Source of the DNA: Oncomelania hupensis
Taxonomy: Eukaryota > Mollusca > Gastropoda > Littorinimorpha > Pomatiopsidae
Assembly: GCA_036898135.1 (NCBI GenBank)
Contig: CM072512.1
Span: forward strand, 5,186,446-5,250,445
Direction: 5' to 3'
DNA length: 64,000 nucleotides
The notes beneath the pieces are model-generated. The model worked only from the letters and a program-made list of their open reading frames with translations. It had not been told where the DNA came from and did no database searches. Positions 22,795 through 34,012 of this stretch are shown one piece after another; the first letter of the stretch is position 1; every line of letters starts with the position of its first letter. The translations under genes were made by a program, and so were the position numbers.

Positions 22795-23352
22795 AGGGTT
22801 CAGCGGACTGCAAAGAGCCGAATAAGGATCACAAAAATGGGTGAAAGAGGATTCACCCCTAATCCATATAAAAAAGATCTGCTGAAACAACCCTAGTGGT
22901 AACACTGAAGGCACTCCACCAGCCAGTCACTTTACAATAAAGGCATCCGACGCAGGGGACGCTGAGGCTATATTTATTGAACCTCGGTTTACGAAAACAA
23001 AATAAAATATAAACACCATTATAAAATATCAACAAAACACATACATAGAACATGCCTACATTACTAAATAATAATATCATAGGAAGCCCCAGTGACCAGA
23101 AAGCGTCCAATATTCAAAAGCTGACCCAACAGACCTCATACACAAATGAGGAGTTTTGGAAGAGTTTTTAAGAAAAAAGTTAGGTGACTGGTCCAGCGAA
23201 GAAGAAGATAGTATAGTAGATTAATAGAATAGTGTAGGAATGGGAAAGAACAAATGAGAAAAATAGCGACAATGGGAATTTAAAGCACTAAATTTCCAGA
23301 AAGTGGGGATACTATTTATACATAAACCCCCGTTACCCTCACGGGGGGAGGA
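22795..23352 (-). repeat. Repeat D, left arm of an inverted pair
   Basis: A roughly 550-bp unclassified interspersed repeat in reverse orientation. It contains blocks shared with 35.1 and 42.5 kb: GATCTGCTGAAACAAC, CCAGCCAGTCACTTTACAAT, TTTCCAGAAAGTGGGGATAC and CCCCCGTTACCC. No protein and no clear tRNA boxes. The outer end (AGCGGACTGCAAAGAGCCG) is a variant shared with the right arm. Confidence 0.8.
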
Positions 23353-23433
23353 TTTTTACAAATTGATGACGGCAACTATAATAGTAATGAGGTCATGTCA
23401 ATATAGGGCGACGTACGCGCATCTTACGACTAG

Positions 23434-24290
23434 CCCCCGTTAGGAGACCGGGGTTTCCTGTATAAATAGTATCACCACTTGTGGAAATTTAGTGTTTTAA
23501 ATTACCACTGTCTCTGTCATTCTCATTTGTTCTTTCTCGTTCATAATCTGGTCAATTAATCTACTATCTTGTTTGTTGTTTGTTGCAGTTTATTATCCCT
23601 TTCTATCGGGAAATTCTGGGCCGCCTCCCCTGGGGAAGGTGCAGTTACAGCCTGTGGCGCGACCAAACCCAACCTACCTAACATTTGTGATTTTTGAAAT
23701 TTGGCTGGGGGAGCAAACCGGAGAACCCGGAGAAAACCCCCGAGAGTTTGCCCGAGTCGAAAGTAAATAATATTTGGAGAAACATAACGCCCAGATGCTG
23801 GATCGAACCCACACCTGTCAGGCGCCATTGGACAAGGCAAGTTAGTCCCGCCTTAGCCCACGCGACCACAACGCTCATCTTCCTCGCTAGGCCAGTCACC
23901 TACCTTTTTAACAAAATTGAAAGCTGTCCCAAACCTCCTCCTTTGTGTATGTGGTCTGTCGGAATATTGGATGCTTTCTGCCAAATGGTCATTAGGGCTT
24001 TCCATGATATTATTATTATTTAGCAATGTAGTCATTTTATATGTATGCGTTTTGTTAATATTTATAATGATGTTTATATTCTATTTTGTTTTTGTAAACG
24101 GGGATTCGATATATTAGAGTACAGCTCAACGTCCTCTGCATGAGAAGCTTTTATTGTAAAGTAGCCGGCTGGTGGAGTGCCTTCAGTGTTACCATTAGGG
24201 TTGTTTCAGCAGATCTTTATACGGATTAGGGGTTAGCCCTCTTTCAACCAAGTTGTGGTCCTGATTCGGCTCTGTGCAGTTCTCTGAACC
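23434..24290 (+). repeat. Repeat D, right arm, interrupted by SINE2
   Basis: Forward-oriented Repeat D: 23434-23562 holds its first part (CCCCCGTTAGG, GGAAATTTAGTGTTTTAAAT). About 23879-24290 holds the rest (CGCTAGGCCAGTCACCTACC through GTTGTTTCAGCAGATC to GATTCGGCTCTGTGCAG). The gap is filled by a SINE2-type element. Confidence 0.8.
23563..23878 (-). mobile_element. SINE2-type element inside Repeat D
   Basis: A reverse-strand tRNA-like head at the right end (B-box region GATCGAACCC on the plus strand, about 23802) and the SINE2 tail block GGAGAACCCGGAGAAAACCC. It is diverged from the copy at 28772. It sits between the two halves of Repeat D, with ATCTT at both edges as a possible short target duplication. 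Confidence 0.75.
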
Positions 24291-25154
24291 TTTTGAACGA
24301 TGACTAACTAATCTTATGACTATAAACTTATTGGTATTTATATTATTACTAAACTATACTAACATAAGTTATATATTAATAAAGTTATAATAAAGAGAGA
24401 GAGAGAGAGAGTTCGTAGATATATAGCTAGGATAGCCTCCTTTGTACACTGTAGCCTGAATAGTGTATATACTGGCAAGGCAATTTGGTGGGCAAAAACA
24501 AAACTGAACATGACCACGTTACACTGGGGGCTGTGGAAAACTACGACTCAAAACCCCACTAATTGATGCGGTCTATTGCACTTTGGATGATTCTGGAGTG
24601 AGGTTGCACATGTTTTCGCTTTCTCTCCCCGTTTCCCCTTGCCCTCCCTCCACCTCCCCCATATTACCCCCGAGTTATTACCTAAAGAAACGCTCAACCT
24701 TATTTGATCAGTTAGAGACAATTGAAGTCAACAAATCTTTGGCGTTACCTAGTGTGACCGACTTATACAACTGTTGAGTCCAAACATCAGCTAGCGAGGA
24801 GCAGGTAGAAATGGGGAGTACCTGTAGAGAACTTGAGTCCATACTGCTTTTGTGCGTGACAAACCATTGAAGGCATTTGCTAACAGCAGTGCACGTTAAA
24901 TACAAGAGAGAGCGGGGTGAAGTGCGACCTTAAAAGAATGTGGACACAACTCATTCACCTTAGCAACCAAACACGTCGCTCTTAAATACCACACATATCA
25001 CACCAACACTCCAAACTCACACTGAGCATGCTAGAGTAACGTGGATATCAGCGTTTTAAAGGATCCCAAACAGTTACTGATTAATTCAACGTTTTTACTT
25101 GAAAATATTTTAAGAAATCCAAAACTCGTAACTTTAACACGCTTGTCTGTTTTG

Positions 25155-25155
<1 letters not shown>
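24291..25155. other. Non-coding interval, nothing recognised
   Basis: A/T-rich with a short GA run near 24395-24412. Short frames only. Confidence 0.45.

Positions 25156-25159
<4 letters not shown>

Positions 25160-25233
<74 letters not shown>
25160..25233. repeat. (CT)n microsatellite
   Basis: About 37 CT dinucleotides. Confidence 0.95.
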
Positions 25234-25237
<4 letters not shown>

Positions 25238-25310
25238 GGAGTCTGATGTACAGATAATCCCAAGCAGTTGTCCCAGTTCAAAAAAACTTAAGCGATGGTT
25301 TGGTTCTATG

Positions 25311-25509
25311 TTGTTGTTGTTTGTAGATTATAGTCACACGACACTTTCGCATATAGGTGACTACTGGACCGATTTATACTGACACCAGCGGGCCAGTTGT
25401 TGGTAAAGGGGAAAATAATATGATCACACGTTGACCAATCCGGGATTCGAACCAGCGACCTTTCGGTTACTAGCAAGACGCTCTTACCAACTGAGCTACC
25501 CGGCCCCTC
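25311..25509 (-). mobile_element. SINE1, young copy
   Basis: By eye the exact reverse complement of the SINE1 body at 13001 and 16363. It is flanked by TTGGTTCTATG at 25300-25310 and 25510-25520, an 11-bp target-site duplication. The tail reads as (TTG)n on the plus strand. Confidence 0.93.
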
Positions 25510-25520
25510 TTGGTTCTATG

Positions 25521-25838
25521 CTTAGACCCAGACTCGTTGTAGTCTCACACTGTGCCCACCCCCATTACCGCCCCACCCTTTAGCACCCCAGCACAGGCAA
25601 CATAGAAAGACGTTTAATTGTACGACACGAGGCTTTTATGTTGCTTTGAAGAGACACCTTGTCAACATGGCCACTTCAGTTACAGCTGGTGCGGTTAGGC
25701 CCACGCACACCAGAGAATGGCAAACAGTTGAAATCGTGCAGCTCAATTTCTATGTACTCATCACTTCACGCAGCTCTACATACTCAGTTACTCTATGTAA
25801 AGATTTATAATATCTCACGTTCAATGCACATTCAATAT

Positions 25839-25873
<35 letters not shown>

Positions 25874-26581
25874 GCGCATAAGCACGCACGCACACACACA
25901 CTGACATTTCTATGCATGGGCTGTGCATAAAACGTAATAGTTTAAAATTCTTATTTATGTACTTAAACACTTACCTGCTGTTCTTCTTACTCTGATACTA
26001 CCTAAATAACCATGAAGGCACGTCAGCTCTAGATGTTTTTTTTTGAGTGGTAAATATAGCTTCAGTCTGACGGGTGAATTCCAGCTTGCTCTGACTCCGA
26101 TACTAATGGGCTAATTTATAGAAATATCACTAGGCAGGAAGCTGATAACGTAAACTAAGAACTTTTCTTTACTCACACACAAAGGAATTGTGACAATTTG
26201 TCGCTGAATTTTCATTCTAATTTTTTTGTCAATATAAGTGAGTAAACTGACGTAAAAGATAAAGAAACATGATGTCAAGTGAAATGGGACCTCCTTTCGA
26301 TGAAGTTCTTCATCCTTCACTACAGCATCAAGTCCAACTGACCTCTCTTACCGCTAGTATTCAAGAAGGTATGTGAGAGCGGATAGGAGTTCGAGGGAGG
26401 GTTGCTTGGCGTTGGTGGTGGTGGTGGTTGTGGTGAGGGGTGGGGAGAGGGGGGGGGAGAGTGAGAAATACGGTTAGACCCTTGGCACGTGATTGGATAA
26501 AGATGTAGCGAAGAAAGAGGGAAGAAAGAAGTTGGGTCACTAGTGCAGTAAGGCCAGAGAAAAAAACGTTTCCGCCCTTAC
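25521..26581. other. Non-coding interval with a (CA)n run
   Basis: No gene recognised. It includes (CA)n at about 25847-25873 and a GGTGGT/GGGG-rich stretch near 26410-26460. Confidence 0.45.
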
Positions 26582-26637
26582 CTAAAATGAAAGCAGCACC
26601 GACGAGAGCAAAAGTGCTGATACAAAACAGTAGGAAC
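26582..26637 (-). other. Candidate 56-nt exon encoding a hydrophobic helix
   Basis: On the minus strand a pyrimidine-rich tract ending GTTGAAG precedes, and GTAAGG follows, an open 56-nt segment. In the phase with one base at each end it reads FLLFCISTFALVGAAFIL, eighteen hydrophobic residues that would make a membrane helix or signal anchor. The acceptor is imperfect. The adjoining gene is unknown. Confidence 0.25.
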
Positions 26638-26819
26638 CTTCAACACAACATCCGTGGCAAGGAAAAACAACAACCAGGCATTGAGGAATGAAAGAATGAA
26701 AAAAAGAGGAGGAAGAAAGACGTTTAAACTTAAGATTTATTACGTAAACAACTTGTACAATTTCTGAATTAAACATGCTATAGTAGCAGTAGTAGCTTTG
26801 CATGTACACGTTCATTCAA

Positions 26820-26836
26820 TGTGTGTGTATGTGTGT

Positions 26837-26873
<37 letters not shown>
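26820..26873. repeat. (GT)n microsatellite
   Basis: About 25 GT dinucleotides with a few interruptions. Confidence 0.93.
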
Positions 26874-26877
<4 letters not shown>

Positions 26878-27176
26878 TACCTAACCATAACAGTGGGTTT
26901 ATGCATAGGTTACACTTACGTGCAACTGGGTTTAAAAAAATACTGGGTTCCAAAATCTGAAACTCAGTTTTTTTAAAACCGGCTTTGCAATAGGAATAAC
27001 AAAAAAAGTGTATACGCAAAGTCTGAGCGGTGAAACCCACAATTGCGGTTGAGTCAACTTTGAGTTTGAGCCAGTTAACATGCCGCGATGTGTGTTCCCG
27101 CTGGTCAACCAGTCGAATACACGCACTGTCAGGGGAAGTAACTCGGAACGCCACACGCTACGAGCCGGCTGGCAAG

Positions 27177-29867
27177 ATGGAGGTACGTGTTTTTTCGTTT
27201 TATTCAGTTGTGTTTTGTCCTTCTGTCTCTGTAAATTGTTCTTTAATCTATATTTTGTGCTTCTAGGATGTGGCTTTAAAATGTTCCCTTGTTAAAATTT
27301 CAAGCTTTTTCGGTGGCTTTTGTACTTTTAAAATCATATCAATTTTCGTGTGGATGTTGTGGTCGATTGTCAACACAGGGTCTGCATTTTTGTTTGTTAC
27401 TTTTTGAAGAACACAAAAATAAATTTGCTGCATTTTAAGCGTCCTTGTATCTGATATTAATGAAGAGTCTTGTGAAGTCTCTTGAACATTGAAACAGTTA
27501 CCATGAGAAATGTATGTCTCCTTTGTTCACACTGGGGTTTTCAAAACTTGCATTTTTTCTCATTTACAAAAAAGACGGTCAGTGAAGATAGTACAAGAAG
27601 TAAATAAGGGAGGTATTGATGTGTTATTTTATTCATATGTAGATTGATTAAATAAATGTTTAAAAATATTTTTGCAGAATAACAATTTTAGTAGGCAAAA
27701 TGCAATGTTATCAGAATAAAAAACAATAAGCTTTTAACGTGTACCATTTATTATACTGCAACTTTTATTTTTCTGTATTTTCCTTGTGTTCTGATGTAAT
27801 TTAAAAAAAACACATGTTGCAACAAACAGTAAAATACAAAATTCTGGCTGCCGTTACCTACATAAGTTATAGCTTTTGGTTTATGGTTCACCTGTCTGTT
27901 TTCCTTGGATGAAGGGAAATAGAATATGTGAAAACTGATTGATGCATTAAACTGCTTAACATTTGGATTTTTTGTGGAGACCAAGCGTGTTTGCCAGTAT
28001 CAAATTGTTGTATCTGGCAAACTCCAACAGTCTCAGACCCCTGTCATTTGTCTCGTTGTTGCAGTGGGGTCCACATTAATAGCTAGAGCACCATTTTCAG
28101 ATCTGCATCTACTCCATTTCCCAAATTGTTAGCTGTAATTCTGAGTAAGCATAATTATTTTAATAAATTCTGTTATTCCTTTTTTTCCCAGAACATCCTG
28201 TTATGCCTCGAGTTTATCCGGTTGCGGAGAAGTCGCTGTAGTCCGACGACGACCCAGGAGGCGTTTGGAAGGAAGACGTCCCACTCCATCACCATCAACA
28301 TCTTCATCGCCTTCATTGTACTCATCAGGTGACAGCTGGTGTGTGTCAGTTCTTATTGAATTTTATAATATTGTTGTTCGCTTTGAAAAAAACACTAATT
28401 GATTGCTGTATAAAATCGGTGCCACAGCAAAGCAGTTAACAACTGGCAGCTCCACGCCTCAGATCAAACTGTGACCTGCTAACACAAGGTGTTGGTGGTA
28501 TATTGTTTCTACATTGCAAAGGGGGAGGTGAGGAGAGCTTGGATGAGGGAGGAGAATGGGGGGGGAACATTAGTGTACATGGCAGAGCTAGACATCCTTG
28601 TTGAATAAGATCAAAGTTTTAGCTCAATTTTACAGTTGTTAATGGGGCACATGAAATGCAGATTACATTATTATAATGTACACAATTCGCTCTGGGCTTT
28701 TCAGGTTGTGTAGGTATGCTTTGGATTTTAAAAAGCAGGCATGTTGAGGAACCTTTGTACTTGTGCTTTCATGGGGTGGCCTCGTGGCGCAGTTGATAAG
28801 TCGCCGGTTTCCTATGCCGAAGGTCGCGGGTTCGATTCCCGCAAGGGGCGAACGTATGTGACTTAGGTACGAGACTATTGAGGTCACCGAGGATTTTCTC
28901 CGGGCACTCCGGTTTCCTCCATCCCTTCAATAATGGTACAGGATGCAGTCAATATAAAAATTTCAAAAATAAAAAGTTCGATTTTCTTCCGTCTTCTAAT
29001 AGCGATTTCCCTGCCTTTACACCACCTGTTTGAGTGATGTATGTGTATTTGGTGTGTGAGAGGGTAAATGAGACAGGTGAACGTGTATGTTGGTATAGAT
29101 CGCCGCGCTTTGAGCCTTGGGGAAAGGCGCGTACATAGCATCCTGTATTATTATTTATTATTATTTACTGAGTAGCTAGTAAGCATAAGAGTTTCTATAA
29201 CTATTTTATAACTTGGTTGCTAGTAGCTAGTGTGTCGAAGTGGTTAGTGGGAAAAAATGCTGTCCCACTTCCTCCGGGCTTTTGTGCCCTTTTTTCCCCA
29301 ACCTCTACCCCCTAAACTTTAAATGTGTTTTGCTTGTTTCTTTTACACTTTAAAGAGGGTGAGTAGTACATTCATGTACAAGAAAATTAAAGTCCCGAAT
29401 ATAATATTTCATTGATGAATCAGTAGACAGTATTGTCAGTCAATCCCTTTTTGTAGTTGAGCCAGTTCAAGCCTCTACTCTTTTCAACTTCCATTCCCTT
29501 CTCCCACCCCAGGCCCACCACCCCACCCTTTGACCATCCTCATCCCTTGGTTTGAAAATGTTCTTATGCCGCTGAATTTGTTCTGTTGTTTAAACCCTGT
29601 GTTCTGATGCTGCTACTTGTTCGCAGGAGGGCTGAAGAGCAGCATGAGGATTCTAAAGACTCTAATTCATCGGAAGGTTCAGTCAAGAAACAAGCTAGAA
29701 AAAGGCGTCAAAGCCAGCAGACCGAAATGCATACAACATCCCCATCAGCTTTGTTGCTGCCATCAGTGCTACCCCGTTCTCCAGGGTGTGAACCAAGTGC
29801 CATGAATCGTTTAGATATAGAATATATATTCAAATTTGTTTGCAAATCTATTCAAGATGAGTCCTAA
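27177..29867 (+). CDS. Three-exon small gene, unidentified 127-aa protein
   Basis: The proposed coding exons are 27177-27182, 28192-28328 and 29627-29867. The ATG lies in a strong context (CAAGATGGAG) and is followed after two codons by the donor GTACGT. Intron 1 ends TTTTTTTCCCAG, intron 2 starts GTGACAG and ends TTGTTCGCAG. All sites are canonical and phases agree (6+137+241 nt). The protein starts MENILLCLEFIRLRRSRC, has a hydrophobic stretch ITINIFIAFIVLI near residues 37-49 (possible membrane segment), then a hydrophilic tail with EEQHEDSKDSNSSEGS and KKQARKRRQ, ending KSIQDES. Family not recognised. Another frame through exon 2 is also open, so the transcript could be non-coding or read differently. 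Confidence 0.4.
28772..29170 (+). mobile_element. SINE2, uninterrupted copy in intron 2
   Basis: tRNA-like head with A box (TGGCGCAGTTG) and perfect B box (GGTTCGATTCC), then the block TTTTCTCCGGGCACTCCGG, unique body, and a 3' end GCTTTGAGCCTTGGGGAAAG followed by ATT-rich tail. This end resembles the 3' ends of L2-type LINEs, suggesting LINE-dependent mobilisation. It sits in the second intron of the small gene. Confidence 0.85.
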
Positions 29868-29883
29868 ATAGTAAAAAATTGCA

Positions 29884-30284
29884 TGTTTAAATAATAATAA
29901 TAATGTTCGTCATTTGTAAGGCGCCTTAGCCTAAGGATCAAGGCGCTGGCCGATACAGGATCTAACTCAAACCGCCCGAGACGCCACCCGCAGCCTTTGG
30001 GCGCATGGTCTGACGCCCGGACAACTGAGCACAATCATGGGCAGCCAGGGATGGAGGAGAAGGACCAAGTGCATGCTGGGTGTGTTCTTGTTACCGGCAC
30101 TCACCCGTCTAGGACATGAGCGTCAGGATCTTTAAAGTCCGTTATGATGGAATGCATGCGACACAGACTAGACCTCGGTTTATACTCTCATCCGAAGGAG
30201 AAGGAAAACAGGAGTAAAGTGTCTTTCCCAGGGACACAACACAATGGCCCGGCCAGGGCTTGAACCCGGGACCTTCAGTTAATG
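29884..30284 (-). mobile_element. SINE4, 5'-truncated
   Basis: Reverse-strand element with a B-box-like block (GGTTCAAGCCC on the minus strand, near 30265), then GTGTCCCTGGGAAAGACACT, a roughly 300-bp body including AAAGATCCTGACGCTCATGT, and a 3' end AAGGCGCCTTACAAATGACG followed by (ATT)n at 29884-29900. The A-box half is missing. A fragment of the same family is at 49888. Confidence 0.78.
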
Positions 30285-30339
30285 TTGTCTGTCTGTCTGC
30301 CTTCCATCTGTGCAAAACTTTAAAGTGGCTAATTACACG

Positions 30340-30630
30340 AGACCTCGAAAATTATCAGTGATTGAATGACTACACTTCAAGGTCAAGGTCACAGGTTCAA
30401 CAAATGTTAGTCAAGCTATGTCAATTTTCCACAAAATTTCTTGTTAATCCTAAGTTATTAATATTAACTAAACTTCAGCTTGTTTGATGCATGATAGGTA
30501 TCAATGAGACGCACATGCATATTTTGTCAACCTTGCTCCAAGGTGAAGGTCATTGGAGATGTCCAAAATAATAAAATCTTTTGCTGTAGTTTATTTTATC
30601 GTACATGAGTGCATTTATAGCTGGAGGTCA
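30340..30630 (-). repeat. Repeat E with AGGTCAAGGTCA motifs
   Basis: Matches 39040-39330 in inverse orientation through GACCTTCACCTTGGAG, CATGCATCAAA and AATATTAATAACTTA. It contains AAGGTCAAGGTCA twice (near 30378 and 30628), which is a direct repeat of nuclear-receptor half-sites. No coding capacity. Confidence 0.65.
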
Positions 30631-30639
30631 AGGTCAAGA

Positions 30640-31740
30640 GCATCGAAATATCAAAGCTTGTATTACTTTGCATTTTAAACCCACCGTTTCAATCATTTAA
30701 CTTTTTTTTCTGGCATCTCATTTTTGTGTTATTTATTGGGAGTTCCATAAGGAGCATGTGAGTCATATGGACTTGCCTTTCCAGTGATTGATGGTGTTCA
30801 TCATGTTCAAAGCTTTTTTGAGGTGCTACTTGTCATTAAGTAATGGAAATTTACTGCTCTGTATTGTGTAGACTAGTTTTTAGGCCCGTTTTGTTATGTA
30901 GTAGATTTCTGTCTTAAACTTAAGAGAAAGCGTGGATTAATCAGGCAAAGTACCAAATTATATTTCTTTGCCAAGTTAATACATATGTTATTCTCGGGGT
31001 TCTTGTTCATCAAAAAGCAATGTCAAGACTAATGACTATATAATAATATTCTGCTCTTCACATGGTTTTATTATACCTTTGAGGTGCTGGAAAAAAAACC
31101 GAATTATAAGTGGTTGCACTCAATTGATCCTTATTCAGAATATATTAACGTAACGGGAAACCATAAACAATTTATGTAAAACTTAACTATATGAAGTTGA
31201 TAAAAAAGTAATAATAATATATACAAATTATGCTCTACTAGACACTTTCAAAATAAAAATGTTAACAAATTATGTCTGTGTTATGTTGTTCATATGTTTG
31301 TTTTACATTACCAATTCTCTGCTTTTTTATTTTTCCATTCCTCTTCTTTTCCAATGAAGATTTGTATACTTTTCCACCCTTCTCATTCTTTCTTTTCCTC
31401 TGGAGATTTTATGCTTTTTCTCCACGCTTCTCCTCATTCTTTCTATTAATTCTTTTTCATACTCCTCATACTTTTTCTTCTTTCTCCTTCTTGCCTTTTC
31501 TTCAATGATTTGATTTAAATCTGGAAGTAAAGTAATAAATTGAACATGAAAAAATTATCCACAGTTAACATTTGAGAACGACAAGATATCTTTTTTTTGC
31601 AGATCTTCCAGTCTGGATTCAAATTAAAAAAAACTTTAAAACCATACAATACAAAGTAAATGTAAGCAAAGTAAATATGACAAAAATGTTTGCTTAATGC
31701 CGAATTTTTCTTTTCGATTTTTACTGACACCAGCTAATAA
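30640..31740. other. Non-coding interval, nothing recognised
   Basis: A/T-rich. A CT/TTTC-rich stretch at 31318-31500 gives a Phe/Ser-rich frame that I regard as compositional. Confidence 0.5.
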
Positions 31741-31744
31741 TTTA

Positions 31745-31862
31745 TTTTTTGGGCTATGGGGAGAAAAAGAGGGTCATGCACTGACCTATCCAGAGGTACA
31801 CTGTAACAACCTCAGACCTTTCGGTTCTCAGTTCAATGCTTTAACCACTGAGCTACCGCCCA
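31745..31862 (-). mobile_element. tRNA-like SINE head, reverse strand
   Basis: On the minus strand it begins CTGGGCGGTAGCTCAGTGG (A box) and continues with ACCGAAAGGTCTGAGG where a B box should be. The B box is degenerate, so a working tRNA is excluded. It may be a short relative of SINE1. Confidence 0.5.
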
Positions 31863-31869
31863 GTTCTTA

Positions 31870-33140
31870 AAGTAAATGGCAAAAGTCTATCCTTCAATAA
31901 CAGCTCTAATTCTGTACAGTAGCCTATATATCATATGAAAATATTGTAATTGAAATTATAAAAACAAAATCAGAGGAAATTCTGAGCAATAGTAAAAGTT
32001 GTTTTATTAGTTGAATTAAACTAAAAGTGTCAGTGTACTGCACTCACGTACTGAAAATCTTGCAAATGCAACCTTGGCCATTTATACGTTTTGGTTGTGT
32101 CCGTGTGTGTGATAAACCCAGTTTTTCCACAGAAACCCAGATGTCCAATATGCATGTGTAAAAACCCACTAGTATCAAATGAACCCACTATTTCATAGCG
32201 CAATTTCTCCTTTTGTTTTTGTCAAAAATGAAAACGGTTGTGACAGATAACCTTACAAGAGGCTATTGTATCCGTTGAGTGAATAGGAATGGTCTGTAAT
32301 GAAGGGAAAGGATGGAACCCAGTTTGCCTTGTTTTGAACATAAACCCACTATTATAGTTTTGAACGTATGTGTGTGTGTGTGTATGTGCGCGCGCGCGCG
32401 TATAAAAGGAGAGTGTGCGCGCGCCATTTATATGCAATCAAAGGCGGTTTTTTCCCCTTCTCTTCAAAATGTGTCAAGCCAAGTTTTTGTATTGAATGGA
32501 ATACAGAGTAAACCTTGGCCCCGCGGTCTCTGTTACACCAAAATAAGGCTACACGCAGGCCAAGAGGGAGCGGAGCGGTCGTCATTAGCAAATTGCACTG
32601 TGTCAACAGGCCCAAAGCTTAGTGATGTGCCCTGGTCCACGGTCAAACCACGAACTTCACAAGACTTTGTACAAACAATGTACATTACGTCTACATCTCT
32701 CTCCTTACCCTACCTCACTCTCTGGCTTGGGACACGGGTGTTACCATTAAACCATTAGTTCCATTAAATCAACTACTTCCTCCAGTTAAGTGTTTACCAA
32801 TTAGCTTTGCATTAGTCATAAAGTTTTTTTTTTCAATTACTCTAAAATCACTTCGATGAATAGGCATTAAATGAAATAATTTCCTTCCAATGTTTACAGT
32901 TGTCAATCACCCTAATTTGCACCAGCCCCTAGAATGTTTACTTGAGCTCTTTGAAAGATCGTGTGAATGCAATCATCGTACATAATTTATACACTCATTC
33001 ATTCAGAGGACATTTATATAGTTGTTGGTCTTTATTTCTTTCATCCTCCTCTTCTTCTCCTCCTCATCCTCCTTGGAAAAATCCACAGAAAAAGTACCGC
33101 AGGCGGCTGGGTGAGGTTATAGACCATCCATGCGATTAGT
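31870..33140. other. Non-coding interval, nothing recognised
   Basis: Includes GT and CG dinucleotide runs at about 32368-32400. An AGAAAAAGTACCGC segment with a pyrimidine tract before it and GTGAGG after it (near 33085-33118) could be a tiny exon, but I do not call it. Confidence 0.4.
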
Positions 33141-33143
33141 CTG

Positions 33144-33332
33144 GACGTTCCGCTAATCTCAATGTTTTGAGACGTTCCGCTAATCTCAATGTTTTGAGAC
33201 GTTCAGCTAATCTCAATGTTTTGAGACGTTCCGCTAATGTCAATGTTTTGAGACGTTCCGCTAATGTCAATGTTTTGAGACGTTCCGCTAATCTAAATGT
33301 TTTGAGACGTTCCGCTAATCTCAATGTTTTGA
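33144..33332. repeat. 27-bp minisatellite, 7 copies
   Basis: The unit contains ACGTTCCGCTAATCTCAATG plus TTTTGAG. Copies differ by single bases (CCG/CAG, ATC/ATG). The period is nine codons, so frames on both strands stay open by chance. Confidence 0.93.
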
Positions 33333-33464
33333 CACGCTCATCTTTCCTCTCCACTCCATCCCAACAGCCGCTGAATCAGCAAAAGTGGCGTCACCCATTC
33401 CGATGACGTGATTTTCTTCTCCAAGTGAACCGGTGTCCACCTGGCCAATGAGAATTAGCGAGAT

Positions 33465-33655
33465 CTTGGACGGCCTCAGTTAGAGCCCGTGTCGGCCAGT
33501 GCCTTGAGCAGCTCTATGGCTGGAAAAGCGCGCTATATGGTTCGAATCCTGACTTCAGCAAACTATTTTGTGATTGCTGGATAGTAGTGGCCAGCGCTTT
33601 GAGAAGCTCTCGGAGCTTGTAAGTGCGCTATATAAGAATAATCTCTAAACTTACT
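33465..33655 (+). mobile_element. L2-type 3' tail fragments, duplicated
   Basis: Two related blocks, GGCCAGTGCCTTGAGCAGCT...GCGCGCTATATGG and GGCCAGCGCTTTGAGAAGCT...GTGCGCTATATAAG, about 110 bp apart. These match the typical end of L2-like LINEs and dependent SINEs. No protein part is present. Confidence 0.5.
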
Positions 33656-33944
33656 ATATAAACAACCATTAAATAAATGAGCATGTTCCTCTAAAGTAAA
33701 TTGGCATCACGGTGACAAAAGACAATTTCAAATACTTTAGTTTCGTACACAAATTTTCCGTTTCCTATTAGCAGAGAACATATTGAAGCTTGCAATCGGG
33801 AGAGAGAGAGAGAGAGAGAGAGAGAGATGTTGGATGGGTGGGTGTGAAAGCTCTCTGCAGTCAGACGAAAGACTAGTCTTACTAAACCAACTGGAAGAAC
33901 TCGCGCATTTGAAACCACACTTCGCTAATGCACTCTAACTGGTC

Positions 33945-34012
33945 CTGATTTGGCTCGGAGGAGTCCGCTGGACCTAAAGCAATAACCTTGTATTGTATTG
34001 TAATGCACTCTA
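33945..34012 (+). repeat. Repeat D terminal fragment
   Basis: GTCCTGATTTGGCTCGGAGG, GTCCGCTGGACCTAAAGCAA and a TTGTATTGTATTG end match the right end of Repeat D at 35620-35690. Only this end is present. Confidence 0.75.

Noticed and set aside
28772..28850. Functional tRNA gene
   Set aside because: The B box is perfect, but the unit continues into a SINE body with a LINE-like tail and related copies occur at 15.5 and 23.7 kb.
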